The notes beneath the pieces are model-generated. The model was not told the DNA's origin and made no database searches. It was given only the letters and a program-made list of their open reading frames with translations. Positions 1 to 11,560 of a DNA stretch of 64,000 nucleotides are shown here, in pieces. The DNA lies in contig NC_040011.1 in the NCBI RefSeq assembly GCF_000972845.2, positions 29,070,806 to 29,134,805 of the forward strand. Reading direction: 5' to 3'. Source of the stretch: Larimichthys crocea (Eukaryota; Chordata; Actinopteri; Sciaenidae). Positions within the stretch are counted from its first letter, which is position 1. The number at the start of each line of letters is the position of its first letter. The position numbers were made by a program, and so were the translations under genes.

Positions 1-1440
1 TGATTTTGGAAGTGGGCTGATTTTCCTTCTGTGCAAGTAATGAAGAGGAGCTCTCAGCACAGAATGCAGTAAAAGCTTTTTGGCAAAAGTCCTCCCCAAC
101 TTGAATGGTAGCATTCAAGTTGCTCATTTAAAGTCTGAGGTAGCCAGGTTTATTTTATCTTCTTTTCTTTTTTTGTGGCTGTAGGGTAAAGTAGTTGGTA
201 ATACTTCAGTTGTTCTTTTTTCAACATTGGCCTTAGGCTATTCAAGAAGCTGTGGTTGTGTGATGACGGTGCAATGGGCACAGCGTCTTTCCCTTGATTG
301 AGGCTGGGTGACTTAAGGTCAAGTTGGCAATGCTGCTGACCCAATGTGAGAAAACATATCAATATCCTTGAGACTGTACTCAAACACAACATAGGAAACC
401 AAACAAGTGCATACAGATTATAATATACTCTTAGGCATGTCTTTGGACCTTGCTTCAGAATGACAAAAGAACATTTGCAGTTTTTGCATAGTACAAAAAG
501 TTCAATGTGAAACCTTCTCCTTCCTCAGACTGTGAATTTAGTATATTTTTCAAACTTTTTCAAACAAAAACGAAACTTGCCACTCGCAATGTCACATTTA
601 ACAACATCTTGTTTGGAATTTTACATCGTTTCACAGTTCAAACTCTAGGTTTGTTTCACGGATGAGTTGAATTTTACATGATGATAAAGTACCTGCAATA
701 AACTGACCACTGTTGCATTCATTTATCATCGACCTGTCTTTGTAAATAGTGAATCCTTGCAGCATTTCATTGTTCTAGTTCCATTTTGCCCATTTTGAAA
801 ACTTGTTGTGTCTAATCAGAGGAGGTCTGTTGGTATAACTCGTATTAACTGAACTTTAAAAAAAAAACATTTTCCATAAAAGTCTTTTCAGCTTAGATTT
901 CTTTCACTGTCACTGATAAACAACATCCAATTGTTAATGATGTCTTTCTGTAAGTGAAGGCTGATGTGCGTGTGTGTGTGTAGGTGGTTTTCAGCCACTT
1001 CCTTTTGTAAAAACCAACCAAGGACAGTGTGTTCTGAGAGTGACTGCTTTCACTTTGCAGAGCAGCCACAGAAAGGTCGATGACAAAGGTGCAAGCAACA
1101 TGTTTTTTTTTTGTTTTTTTTCTGTCAGTGAGACGGAGGCACGCATCTCCAATATAATGAGCCTCAAGGTGACGTGAGACGACTCCACAGTGACCTCCAT
1201 TTATTGTACGTACTGTTTTTTTTTACATAATTGTTTTGGTTTGCGGCCCTGTGAGATGTGTGCAGACACAAAAGCCTCAGCACAGAAACACATGTATACG
1301 TGTACCACAGACTAATTGACTCTCCTGTCTGAATGTGGTTTGTCAGTTAGCTTTGTTAATGTAGACTAGTTAATTTCACAACATTTCATCCTGCAGCTCA
1401 TTTCCCTGTATGTTCTTAATCTGCATTGTCACCACAAGGG
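1..1440. other. Single-copy AT-rich noncoding DNA
   Basis: No gene recognised. Short open frames on both strands (the largest about 80 codons) show no domain or splice context. The stretch holds only short low-complexity runs: a GT run near 967-983 and T-rich runs near 1101-1122 and 1216-1223. Confidence 0.6.
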
Positions 1441-2150
1441 CGGTAAGCGCAATGTGCTTCATCCTAACGGTTTGTGGAGGATTAGTGATACGCCGAACAA
1501 AGGCTGCTGTTTTGGCTGACTGGTAAGGCCTTTCATGGGTTTAGTGGTGGCTGCTCTGTACATTTTGTTCAGCCATGGGATATGTCTATTGACAGCTTTG
1601 GCTGCCATATTGCTAGGTATCATAGAGGCACTCTTAGTGCCACAGAGACATACTGCCAGAGATTTGCTGAGTCTAAATATCTTCCCTGGAGATGGATTTC
1701 GCCAAATGGGCATCTGCTGAAAGCTTCATCTTCATCACCATTTACTGCTGTGGAATTAAACATGACTTACACTTACTTGATTCTGCACTTGAATCCATGG
1801 GCAATGCCAACCTTCACTACTTGTTATCAGCTACATCAAAGATTATTCCCCGACTCTCTTTCTTTGATGACAAAATGGCTCAGATAGATGCCAGGAAATT
1901 TGGTTTAATAACCGGTTTGTTACAGCGAGGCTCATACTTGCACTCCACAGGAAGAAAAGACAGTCTGAAACTAAAGACAAAAAGCATGGAACTAAAGATA
2001 AATTTAACCAATTATGGAATATGATGTTTAATATAAGCCCTTTTCCCGAGAGCAATATTCCTTAGATTTTGCTTCTTCCATAGTTGTGATACTATTCCTT
2101 TGTTAATAGACACAGAAGTAAAACAATATGTAGAACTGAATGATGCATCA
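1441..2150. other. Stretch open in several frames, no recognised gene
   Basis: Three overlapping plus-strand frames of 61 to 110 codons and a minus-strand frame of 84 codons cover 1459-2024. The 110-codon frame (1692-2024) is mixed hydrophobic and polar with no motif I know. Overlapping frames on both strands suggest chance or the decayed relic of a coding sequence rather than an active gene. I see no convincing splice sites or polyadenylation context. Confidence 0.3.
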
Positions 2151-2318
2151 CTTCACACTGTGCTCTGTGACGCTTCACTTGCCAGCACAGGCTAGCAGAA
2201 ACATCTGAGTGACAGTTTTAACTCATGTGCCCTTCATGCAAGCTCCCCATCACGTAGACACCCACATGATCCCACTCATGTGTTATCGCTGTTTGATCAG
2301 CAACACTGATAACTATAC

Positions 2319-2320
<2 letters not shown>

Positions 2321-2350
<30 letters not shown>
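2321..2350. repeat. (AC)15 microsatellite
   Basis: An uninterrupted AC dinucleotide array of 15 units followed by an AT step. It is typical of fish genomes and likely length-polymorphic. A complementary TG-rich array lies about 180 bp downstream. Confidence 0.95.
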
Positions 2351-2354
<4 letters not shown>

Positions 2355-2530
2355 GCACAACAATAACAAGCGTTTACATAACATAATCCTCTTAGCGCTG
2401 AACTTTTCCACTTCTCCAAACTTTCACTCCATTCGCTCTCACTGCACTGAGCTGCACGGCGACAATATGACGAGTGTGTTTACTTCCTGTCTCACGGCGA
2501 GACATACAGTACATGTGCTTCCTCATCTCA

Positions 2531-2590
2531 TCTGCTGTGTGTGTGCGTGTGCTTGTGTGTGTGTGTGCACGTGCGTGTGTGTGTGTGCAC
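2531..2590. repeat. Imperfect (TG)n microsatellite
   Basis: An interrupted TG/CG alternating array with CG and TT breaks. Together with the AC array at 2321 it forms inverted complementary tracts. Alternating purine-pyrimidine sequence of this kind can adopt Z-DNA. Confidence 0.9.
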
Positions 2591-2599
2591 CCAACACTG

Positions 2600-3425
2600 G
2601 TTTTATTATCTCCTTATTTTATGAGAACACGTAGTCCAACAGATAAACGGTGTCATGAGTCTTATGTGTCTGTTTCTCTTTCCTTTCACAGACACCACAT
2701 ACACACCCATAAACACTCTGTAGACTTAGATATAGGCTAGTTTTGCTAAATTAGCATGGAACACTGGAGAACTGGAGGGCTCCAGATCCTTTAAGTATAG
2801 AAAATTATATGGAATGCTGTTTAAATGGATTTAAAGCACTGGCACAGAACAGAACAGTTATGACTTCTGTTATACAACATAAAATGCAAGGGAGAACTTG
2901 TAGATTTTCTTTCCTCTCAACTTCATTACTGTTTTAAAACTTTTTGGTCACAGGTTCACTGTTTACATGGAGGAGGACATTCCTTTCACAAGCCTGGTAC
3001 CATGAATGTGAAATATGTCCTCTTTCTTTGGCCTCAGTCGACTGAGATATCGCCCTTTAAGCTACTTAAAACGGTTGACCTCATGTGAGAAAATGGGGAA
3101 CGATGGATGAGACGAGAACAAAATGTCCTAGACGCTCAGAGCTGAAACTAGGTCAGGAAGTTTGGAGGGAAAGCATGTGCTTCCTCCTACTGGTTGTTCT
3201 ATGTAGTGTGGGCCATTATGACTTGAAAATGACTCCACAGCACAACATCAGTTCAGCTGATGAAGCAAGTTGAGGTAACATTTTCACTGTCTATCTGATT
3301 TACCTGGTGTGAAATGGTTTGTGTAACCATTGCTAAATATGGTCAAATCAACTCCTGCTTAAATCAAATATACCCTCAGGCTGTTTTTTTTCCACAGCAA
3401 GATGCGTTTATTTTGCTAAGCTGCA
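2600..3425. other. Noncoding DNA, nothing distinctive
   Basis: Single-copy, AT-rich sequence without a recognisable gene, repeat or array. One 62-codon plus-strand frame (3085-3273) has no features. Confidence 0.55.
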
Positions 3426-3428
3426 AAA

Positions 3429-3510
3429 ACAATAATTGGGTAGTGCAGTGAGATTTGAACCAAATGAACCAAACATTTTCCTTTAAACCGCTCAGCTATC
3501 AGGGATTTCT
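3429..3510 (-). repeat. Decayed tRNA-like sequence (SINE head or tRNA pseudogene)
   Basis: Read on the minus strand, this contains an A-box-like segment (TAGCTGAGCGG, 3488-3498) followed by a B-box-like segment (GGTTCAAATC, about 3453-3462). The two boxes are closer together than in a functional tRNA, and no clean acceptor stem is evident. It is probably the tRNA-derived head of an old SINE or a tRNA pseudogene. Without a structure search the call is weak. Confidence 0.3.
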
Positions 3511-5550
3511 GCACAGCAACACTATACAGGTACAACATTGTACAGGCTGTTACTTCAGGTCAAAAACACAAGTTCATCTAAAAGATATTTAGAGCATATT
3601 TAATATTTAGTATATTTATACTCTACAAATAGAGCAAATTTAAGTTTATGGTGTTAAATAAAAGGACCTTTTGATGGATTTTATCTATTGTTATTCTTAA
3701 ACAGGACATTTTTAGAATACACTGTTGCAATATTAATGTGCTTGAGGTGCTGGTTACTTACATAACTTCAATTCGTTCATACACATACAGTCATACAGGT
3801 AAATTCATAGCGAAATGACTTGAATCGTATGCTATGTATTACATGTTAAACAGTTACATAAAGTATACAGACATTCTAACAATTTCATATTGGTGCTGCA
3901 TTTTCTAAACCTAGATGTTACTGTTCTTCCTTCAGTACTGCATTAATACTTTAAGAAGATTCAATCATAGCAGACTATTTCAGCAGTGCCATCAACATGT
4001 GGACATCCTAATGTTTGCTCCATACCCAGAACCTTTTCACCTGGTGTGCAACTGCTGCTTCAGCTCATCCATTCTGGGTTTTGACAAGTTGTTAGATGCT
4101 TTTCTTGCACATCATTGTTGTGCCAGGGCTTGACCAAGTCTTACTCTCTTGCTACTGACACGTCTCCTCAGTGAAGGCTAGTTTGGTTCCTAGATTGTCT
4201 ACTATTGCTTTAAATGCTAAAAAATGTATCAAGCCAGAATCCCTAGAGAGAGGCTACTGACATGTCTTGTACTCACCATTATACCACATTTGAGCTTCCT
4301 TAGATCACTCAGCCTGCTCATTTTAAACTCGAGTCGGACAGCCAATGAACCCCTGTATCCTCTTGGTATGTACATACTGTATGGGTCTGACACACTGTGT
4401 GACATTTGTGAGATGTAATGGTAGACCGGGTTTGGCAGCGAGCATCACCACATCATTGTTTATTTAGCAACTGTACGGATATTTATCACATAATGTGTCC
4501 GTCCAAACAGCTCTCCCTCAATGTGTATCCTGTTAACCAACGTGCCATTTTCTATTAAGTTTGAGCATTCAGTTTTCTAAAAAAAAACAAAAAAAAAAAA
4601 CATGGACATGATGGATAACCATATGTCAACAGAAGGAGAGCAACATGTAGTGACGCTCACTGCTGTGTGCATGAGAGAAAAAAACAACATTATGACATCA
4701 TCTTACATGATAGAGAGGCTGTAACTATCATTTTTATTCTATCTAGTATAACATCAGAATTTTGTCTTGAGTCTCATTCACAGCAGTGAAAATACTGCAG
4801 GATGTGTTATACTGTTTAGAAACTATGTCCTTCAATGTGAGAAGGCCAGTGTGTGTGTGTCTGTATATCTTATCGTGCTACCTTATTGATAACAACACTT
4901 TTATCTCTGATCACATCCTCCATCAGTAAAACTTCGGACATGGTGTACTTTTGTTTCAAAAAAACATTTTTTGGGAGCTTTCCACTTGGATTCAACATCA
5001 AAAACACACTGAATGCAATATGTTTGGTTATGAACCGACTCGATTTTTTCATCCCCATGACACTGAGAGGGAGCACATGGTGGAGTGGGCTGTTGAGTCA
5101 GCCTCATGCTGTGGGAGTCTAATTTTGACTGTATTTAAGAGAGACAAAATATACAGAATACAGACATCAAAGGAAGTCTGACAAATAAAACACATTCTTA
5201 TTTAACCCCACTGCTGCTTTACATTTGGTTGTCTGGAAAATTTGTTTCATTTCCAGATATAAAAGATGGTGAAAATAATAGTCTGAGTCGCAGATTGACT
5301 TTGCAAAATGTGGCTCTACGGTATCTACATTATTTGAACGCCCAAAATATCTTGGCTGCTCGGAGAAGAATGGGAACTTCTGATGGCAACCACTATTCAA
5401 ATAACCTGTAGTCTCTCTGCCATGATCATTATCTTCAAGAACGAAGGGCTGTGTGTGGTTCTGCAGGGAGAGAGGAGAGAGCAGGAGGAGAAACTGACAG
5501 TGGGAAGAATCTATTGCAGAGGCAGAGATACACAGGGAAGTGGGATTAAA
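3511..5550. other. AT-rich noncoding DNA
   Basis: No gene seen. It contains A-rich runs near 4580-4601 and only small shadow frames of up to about 90 codons. A GT run lies near 4851-4861. Nothing else stands out. Confidence 0.55.
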
Positions 5551-5559
5551 CTGTCCCTG

Positions 5560-5900
5560 GCCTCTTCATCCAGACACTTTGTAGTGCTGACCTGCACACG
5601 AACCAGACATAGAGTTGCTGAGAGGGGTTAACAAGGGGAGTAATTAAGGAATAAAACTATCTGCCAGCACTTTCTTTCCCTCTTTCTCCCTTTGACTTTT
5701 CCCTCTCTATCCCTCCACTGCTGCTCCTCCATCAACTCCACTTCCCCTCTCCCAGAGCCCTTTGTTGGCTCTCTGCTCTGCTCTAATCTGGCATGTCGTT
5801 CCCCTCCTAATTTGGGGACTCATTACAGGAGTGATTATCTCACTGCGCACTGTGCGGGGTTTAGAAGGAAGACAGCGATGGCGCACGTTGTTAAGCTTTC
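5560..5900. promoter_or_regulatory. Candidate conserved noncoding block
   Basis: A repeat-poor block of higher GC than its surroundings. It contains a TAATTA homeodomain core near 5641, a pyrimidine-rich stretch (5668-5745), and a CpG-containing segment near 5843-5910. Composition and motif density resemble fish developmental enhancers. This is inference only; alignment with other teleosts would decide it. Confidence 0.2.
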
Positions 5901-7290
5901 TGGGTCGCAGCTTAGAGCTTCATATACGTTTGTATATTTCTGTGATTTCCTGCCTACTACAGTGCTGAGGTTATCTGTCAGATATAATAATATATGAGTG
6001 CCTTTCAGAGCTTTGTCATTTTGTACGCAAGTCACTTCCTCTGGCCTGCTCAGTGATCATCCTTCATGCCAGTTCAATGTGACTTAAAGGATTTGCTATG
6101 TAAACAATAAGAGAAGGAGCATGACTTCACTCATGATTCCACCTTTTTTAGGCTTATGAAGCTTTATATAGATTATACTCCAGGCCATTATTCAATTTTA
6201 GTCACACCTTTGGAGCAGTCTGGGTAATAATGAGTTATAGCTAATAATGCAATTACAGTGACGAAGATAAAATGAATACCTGTAGAAAACATCTTCACTT
6301 TTATGGGTAAGACATGGTTCAGATAGATGAGATTAAGATTGATTCATGATTAGATCAAATTAGATGAAACAGTTACCCTCTTATTGAGTCTGCAAATTTG
6401 TAAAATAAAAGCTTCTCTTTTGATTAAATAAAATGACAGAATGAATCTATATTAAAGAGGGTAGTTCATGCAGTGATCAATGAGTTGTGCACTCACCAAA
6501 GAAGATTCTGCATGTCCTGTGGTTTGAACCTTATTTTAAAAAGGCATACAAGCAGGTTTTAGAGCATCCATTGATACGAATGTGACTGAATCCCTATTTT
6601 AGACTAAACCTCTATAGTTGGTCTAACCTTGTCTAACCTAACCCAAACAGACACAGGACTTGATTCCAGGCCATGATCCTCAAAGAAAATTAAAATGAAT
6701 GAATGCAAGTAAAGAGCGCCTTCTCATCATATTCTCGATGCAGTGAGTGAGACTTGAGAGGTTGCATTTCATATCACCACATGGTGGCACTAGAGAGCAG
6801 TGGTTTTGCTTGTGTCTATGATTTCATTCCTCAAGTCATCAGAGCAAAGTTCACCTCCAAGAAACCAAAAGAAACTCTGCTGAATTGTGCCAATTACCGA
6901 TTCCCTGACATTGTTGGAGCTGTGCAACCCCACTCTACATGAACAGGCACTAAACTGGCCCACATTGTGATTCGAAGAGTATGACTACAAAAGCACTGAT
7001 TTTGAAATAATAGCTGCTGTTATTGTATAAGTGCTTTATTATGGCCTATAATTATATACATAATAGCCACATTCACAAAGATTTAAAATCTGGAGGTCTA
7101 GGTGGAAATACAAAGAAACTAGAAAGATAGAACTTAAAAATAATCACAGAATACCTTGAACTAACCTTGATCCTGTGTATTCCTCATGCTTACATCGCTT
7201 ACACACAAAAAAGGCTAAAAGCTAACCCTACATGTGACTATTGTGTCGTGCAGCCTAAACAGTGGTACAGCATGACAACGAGGCAGCATG
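5901..7290. other. AT-rich noncoding DNA
   Basis: No gene recognised. A short tandem of 'taacc' words occurs near 6626-6650. A CTCF-like sequence with two departures from the consensus core lies at about 6786-6800. Confidence 0.5.
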
Positions 7291-7299
7291 TTCGCTTCT

Positions 7300-7960
7300 A
7301 TTGTTGTTGAGGTAGTTCATTATCCTGCTTCTGATAGCAGGCACTCAAGGAAGAGATGAGCGCGGGAGGATACTCTGTCAGTGGCTTGTAAGAAGCAATC
7401 CACTGGTTACGGATGAATTTAACTAATTAAGCGAAGGTCCCATTAAAAGCATGATGTTGCTCCTGATGTGACCTGAATTAAAATGTGGGGAACTGTTCGC
7501 GCCCAGAGGCTTTTTAAGGTAACTTTGTTTCTTTTAATGTAATCAAACATCCATTTGTGATTGTTCCTACACTCAGGAATTCCATCCTTTGGCACTCACA
7601 GTCTGCAAGTTCGACACAAAGCAGCAATCAATTGCTAATTCACACACAAGTGGACAGGAGTCTTCAGTCAGGCCAGCAACTCAAAGGCACTAATTCACCA
7701 GCTGCTCGGCTTATTTGTATCCCAAGCGGCTGTTTGTAAAGATCCACAGTGACCGTACAAATCCTGGGCAACGTGATTGATGTCCCCCACACGCAGGACT
7801 AGAGTTGCAGATAAAGAGACGTGGATCGCCAGCAACTTTATTGATCGGCCGCGGGCAAATAAAGATGACATTTGCTCTTGCTTTAATAGATCTTTTAATT
7901 TGTCATGCCAAGTGAAAATGTATTCCATTCCCCAGGAATGGCACACCTTCAAAGGGTCAA
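7300..7960. promoter_or_regulatory. Candidate conserved noncoding block
   Basis: About 660 bp free of repeats and dense in transcription-factor-like words. These include TAATTA (7424-7429), an ATCAATTG/CTAATT cluster (7627-7640), and TTATTGATC followed by CGGCCG (7839-7851). The mix of AT-rich homeodomain and SOX-like words with retained CpGs is typical of vertebrate conserved noncoding elements. The small frames on both strands carry no domains. Function is inferred, not shown. Confidence 0.3.
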
Positions 7961-8555
7961 GGAAGGGGCATGAAAGAGGGAAGGCAAGAAAGAAAACATG
8001 AGAAAGATAGACAGGAAGTTACTTTACCAAATAAAATGCTGCTTTGCATATAATAGATAATGGAGTCCATGCATTGTTTTACCTCTGTCACTCTCTCTCA
8101 CACATACACAGACATGCTCTCTGTTCTGTATTTAGAAGAAAGGGCTTGGTGTTTGAACAGCTTTGGTATCAAGTTTGAGCTGAATAAAAGCACAGACCTC
8201 CCTTTGTGGCAGTACATGTCATACGGGGAACATTGAGCCATCAAGCCAGGCGGCCAGAAGCATTGTTGAGAAATTACACATGGGGGCTTGTGATTTGGCC
8301 TTGGTTTAACAAGGGAAAGAAAGGAGGGGAGGGAGGATAGAACATTTGGATTATCAAAGCTCCTAAAAAAAGATTCACACATCCGGGGGAAGCTTCTTTC
8401 TCTGTCTGCAGACAATTTGTAGTTCATACTGAAGATAATGCCCGCTACCCCATTTCCTCTCTGTCATCCCAACCCATTTCATTCTTCTTTCTCTGCCATC
8501 CAGCTCTCCTATCTCCGGGCCTTTTCGCCCTCCCTTTCCCTTATCAAACGCTTTG
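7961..8555. other. Noncoding DNA with pyrimidine-rich stretch
   Basis: No gene. Purine-rich (7955-8010) and pyrimidine-rich (8450-8545) segments explain the long frames on the opposite strand. Confidence 0.5.
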
Positions 8556-8559
8556 TGAT

Positions 8560-8850
8560 CTGGGCACAGTGTGGGAAGCCTCCCCACGCCAGCATGCTGT
8601 GATTTGAGCAGCTTGCCGCCGAGGACATGCTCGTCGGAGGCCGGATCAATAGGCACAGATTCCACACACAAAGCTGAGGTGACAGGCAGAGACTGTGAGA
8701 AAGGGGAGCGTGACCTTTGGAGAATACAATTTAAAACATCTCTCCGACTCTGGCTAAGTTAACTCTGGCACCATGCTGTGCCTGCACTTGCAGATCGTTT
8801 ATTTTCCTGGACAGTACCAATTGAGGGAGTGGAGGGGAAGAAGGGCTGGG
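8560..8850. promoter_or_regulatory. Candidate conserved noncoding block
   Basis: Repeat-free, moderately GC-rich DNA with retained CpGs (around 8610-8645) and no sensible reading frame. It is listed because it stands out from flanking low-complexity DNA. Its role is unknown. Confidence 0.2.
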
Positions 8851-9680
8851 ATTGGGATGGAGGTGAGAATAGCAGTACGGCGGGGTGATGGTGGGAGAGA
8901 ATGTAGAGAAGAGCACCAATTTCAGCATGTTGTGCAAGCGAATTTACTTGTTTTTCTACCCTTTTACTCTCTAGCGCTGTCTCTCTCACCACTCTCACCT
9001 CGTTGTTTTTTATCAGCTGTCCAGTAAAGGTTGTTTAAGGAGGCAGCTTGAATGCAGTCTTTCAGGGATCAAACGTAGTCTGAACACACATTGTGCACAC
9101 AGGGGTTCCTGAGGCTCATTTACATCCTGTACACCAAAGAGATGGCCCAAGTCTGTACAATTACAGTGAAGCGCAGACAGAAAATCTATATTTGTCTGCT
9201 TTAATGATTTAGTTGCTTCTTTCTTTCTTTTTCCTCGCTCACATTTGTGCACCGATCCCTCTCTCCCTCTCATTCTCCGTCTCTATCCGCAGCACCGTGG
9301 GCAATTCAACCCACCTCTTTACAAATATTTCAAAAGGCTAAAACCTTGTGCTGTAGTGCTGAGTCCATGTACACGAGCCAGTTGAGAAGAAGATATGAAT
9401 GTTTGTTTTTTTCTTTCTAAGCATGTTCTATGTTTTTTTCAATCTATAAACTGCTCAAGACTAACAAATTATATTTTGTCACGTGCATCGATGTATTTAA
9501 AAGCTTGACCCGTGGCATTGCTTAGGTCGAGCTGTATTTCTCTCGTCAAACGACTGGCATTTTAAAAGCATGTAATGTATGAAGCGTTTCATGAATAAGT
9601 TGGTGTTTGGATGGAGCAAGTGGAGGTGGCGCGGCTGCAAGCCTCTCCTCTTCCGTCTGAGCCGTCCTTCCTGTTTCCAA
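8851..9680. other. Noncoding DNA, no gene
   Basis: Mixed sequence with short pyrimidine-rich stretches (about 9220-9290). A small GC-rich patch at 9620-9665 precedes the CTCF-like site. No coding or repeat signature was recognised. Confidence 0.5.
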
Positions 9681-9695
9681 ACAGCAGGGGGCAGT
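9681..9695 (+). promoter_or_regulatory. CTCF-like binding motif
   Basis: The sequence ACAGCAGGGGGCAGT matches the CTCF core (CCASYAGRKGGCRS followed by Y) at all positions except the first C. CTCF sites often mark insulators or loop anchors in vertebrate genomes. Only the motif is seen; occupancy is unknown. Confidence 0.5.
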
Positions 9696-9768
9696 GTTAA
9701 ATGAGGTATCTCTTTTCACTGGTGACTTTTTGTCCTCTCAGACTGATGGGGCTGCTGCAGTCTTGTCT

Positions 9769-9876
9769 GGAGGAAGAAGAGGAGAGAAAGAGGATAGAGT
9801 GCAGGAGGGAGGGAGGGAGAGAGAGATAGAGATAGAGGGAGAGAGAGAGAGAGAGACGGAGATGAAGAGTGGGGGG
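9769..9876. repeat. Purine (GA/GGGA) tract
   Basis: A long nearly uninterrupted purine run on the plus strand with GGGA and GA repeats, capable of triplex (H-DNA) formation. It creates the arginine/glutamate-rich frame on the plus strand (9694-10068) and the serine/leucine-rich frame on the minus strand. Neither should be taken as a gene. Confidence 0.9.
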
Positions 9877-9879
9877 CTT

Positions 9880-10205
9880 ACTGCATTGCACAAAACAACA
9901 GTGTATCAAGGAGGGGGGTCGGCGGCGGAGAGGAAGCTGGTGGATTTACGTTTCTCCCCTTGTTTTACATCTCAATTGTGTTTGGACAAGCCCCACTCTA
10001 CATGTGTAATTACCACTGACACTGTTACTTTTTCCGGACACAAGTTCAGGCCTCGCCTGGGTGATTAGTATGCTTTGTGTCTCCGGGGCACTCGTAAATA
10101 CAAAAACCGAGAACCCTCAGTGTATTAGCCATATATTTGTTTTGTTTCTCTTTTTCTCTCTGTCCCCATTAATGTGAAGTTACTCTTATTAATAGCTCTC
10201 AAGGA
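9880..10205. other. Noncoding DNA, nothing recognised
   Basis: Mixed single-copy sequence between the purine tract and a G-run. No gene, repeat or RNA was recognised. Confidence 0.5.
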
Positions 10206-10209
10206 CAAA

Positions 10210-10230
10210 GGGTGGGGGTGGGGGGGGGGG
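10210..10230 (+). repeat. G-rich run
   Basis: Three adjacent G runs (GGG, G5 and about G12) separated by single T bases. This is a possible G-quadruplex on the plus strand and also a frequent sequencing-error site. Confidence 0.8.
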
Positions 10231-10635
10231 TTCGTATGCAAGTCTTATTTTCTCTCTCTTGAAATTGCCACGTGGTGGGCATATCATTAGATTTATGAAT
10301 CATTTTGTGGGATTTGCTGTCTACATTTCCTGGTTCCGGGATTTTTGGATTGAAAATAACACCATATCACTGTAATCACAAATCATTTGATCTCCTATTC
10401 AGCTGGGACAAAAGGGAAACGATAACAGCCACATTCTCTCCAACAGAAGGGCTTACACTAATGTCTACAACAAAACATTCATGGCAAAGATTACATCTTC
10501 TAGGAAAATTAACATTCATTGCCACGCAGCTGAAGATTAAATCAATTTCTCTGCTTCCGTCACATCATGTTATCAGCCTTGAGATGGTAAACAGACAGTA
10601 AGTGCCATCTTCTGCGAAGTCCGGAGGCATTTTGA
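10231..10635. other. Noncoding DNA
   Basis: AT-leaning single-copy DNA. A 98-codon plus-strand frame (10305-10601) has no recognised domain. Confidence 0.5.
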
Positions 10636-10639
10636 ACAC

Positions 10640-10830
10640 ACACCAAATAATGAGCCTATCTACGTGGTAATGTTTACAACAGAGACGTGCCATATATCAA
10701 TATTCACATTGGCTGAACTTATTGAGGAGCCGGCGTGGGCACACGTCCTAATTTAGCCAGCAGTTAGTAGCCGTCAAACGAGAATTAAAAGATCATCTGA
10801 TGACAGCAAATGATGTTCTGCATTTTTTAT
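10640..10830. promoter_or_regulatory. Candidate conserved noncoding block
   Basis: A repeat-free block with ATTTAG and AATTAAAA words and a TGACAG core (10801-10806) of the kind bound by MEIS/TALE homeodomain proteins. It also has retained CpGs (10731-10780). The call is inference from composition and motif density. Confidence 0.25.
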
Positions 10831-11315
10831 TTCTGTGGCCACACACACACACGCATCGAAAGGAAAGAGGCTGTTAAAACACATCTGTAAATCCAAGCTA
10901 ATTAGTTTCACATGCAATTTCTAAGAAAAGGTAATACACAGAAAACAGTAATCCACCTATTAGAGATACAGTTTTAAACTGATGTTTTTTCTTACCCCTT
11001 CTAGTTCATTGGCTTCATATCTATCATGTCTCCTTCTGTTATGAACCTTTGTGAAACAGTGAGTTTAGTTTGTGAGCATCAGTGCCTAAAGTGACCCTGA
11101 TTTTGCCCCAAAGCGCACGCTCCCTCTAAACAACAAACATCCCTCAGGGCCACAAAATATTTTTCCCTCCTTCCTCGGCCTTTAGTCTACTGCCCACAAA
11201 CCCAGTGACACATATGGTGACAAAAACAGACAGCTTTAACAGACCCTAGGGAAGTCTTACATTTCCATCCCTCCCATGAGCCTTCCATTTGGCCCCCCTC
11301 CGCAAAAAGTCATCC
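10831..11315. other. Noncoding DNA
   Basis: Single-copy sequence with a short AC run (10842-10852). No gene recognised. Confidence 0.5.
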
Positions 11316-11319
11316 TGCT

Positions 11320-11560
11320 ATTTGATGTTCAACGAAAACCAATTAGCTGGTCGCATTTCCGTATGTAAATGAAATGACTTGTTTCCATGGAACCTGCAGG
11401 ACCTCAAAGACATATTCCCGCTGCTGGCGCATGTGACGTGAGGTCTGCCAGCATTAACATTTGATAAGAAGGGTCGTTTACAACTCCCAGCTGCTTGCCA
11501 GCACCAGACAGTGACCTTTTAAACAACAGTAAATTTTACAGACCTTTAAAAAAATGCACC
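11320..11560. promoter_or_regulatory. Candidate conserved noncoding block
   Basis: Repeat-free segment with ATTAGC (11342) and ATGTAAATGAAATGA (11363-11377), which resembles a POU-type site, followed by GC-richer sequence. It resembles vertebrate enhancer DNA, but no alignment is available here. Confidence 0.2.

Noticed and set aside
9694..10068. Arg/Glu-rich 124-codon frame
   Set aside because: Encoded by the purine tract 9769-9876.
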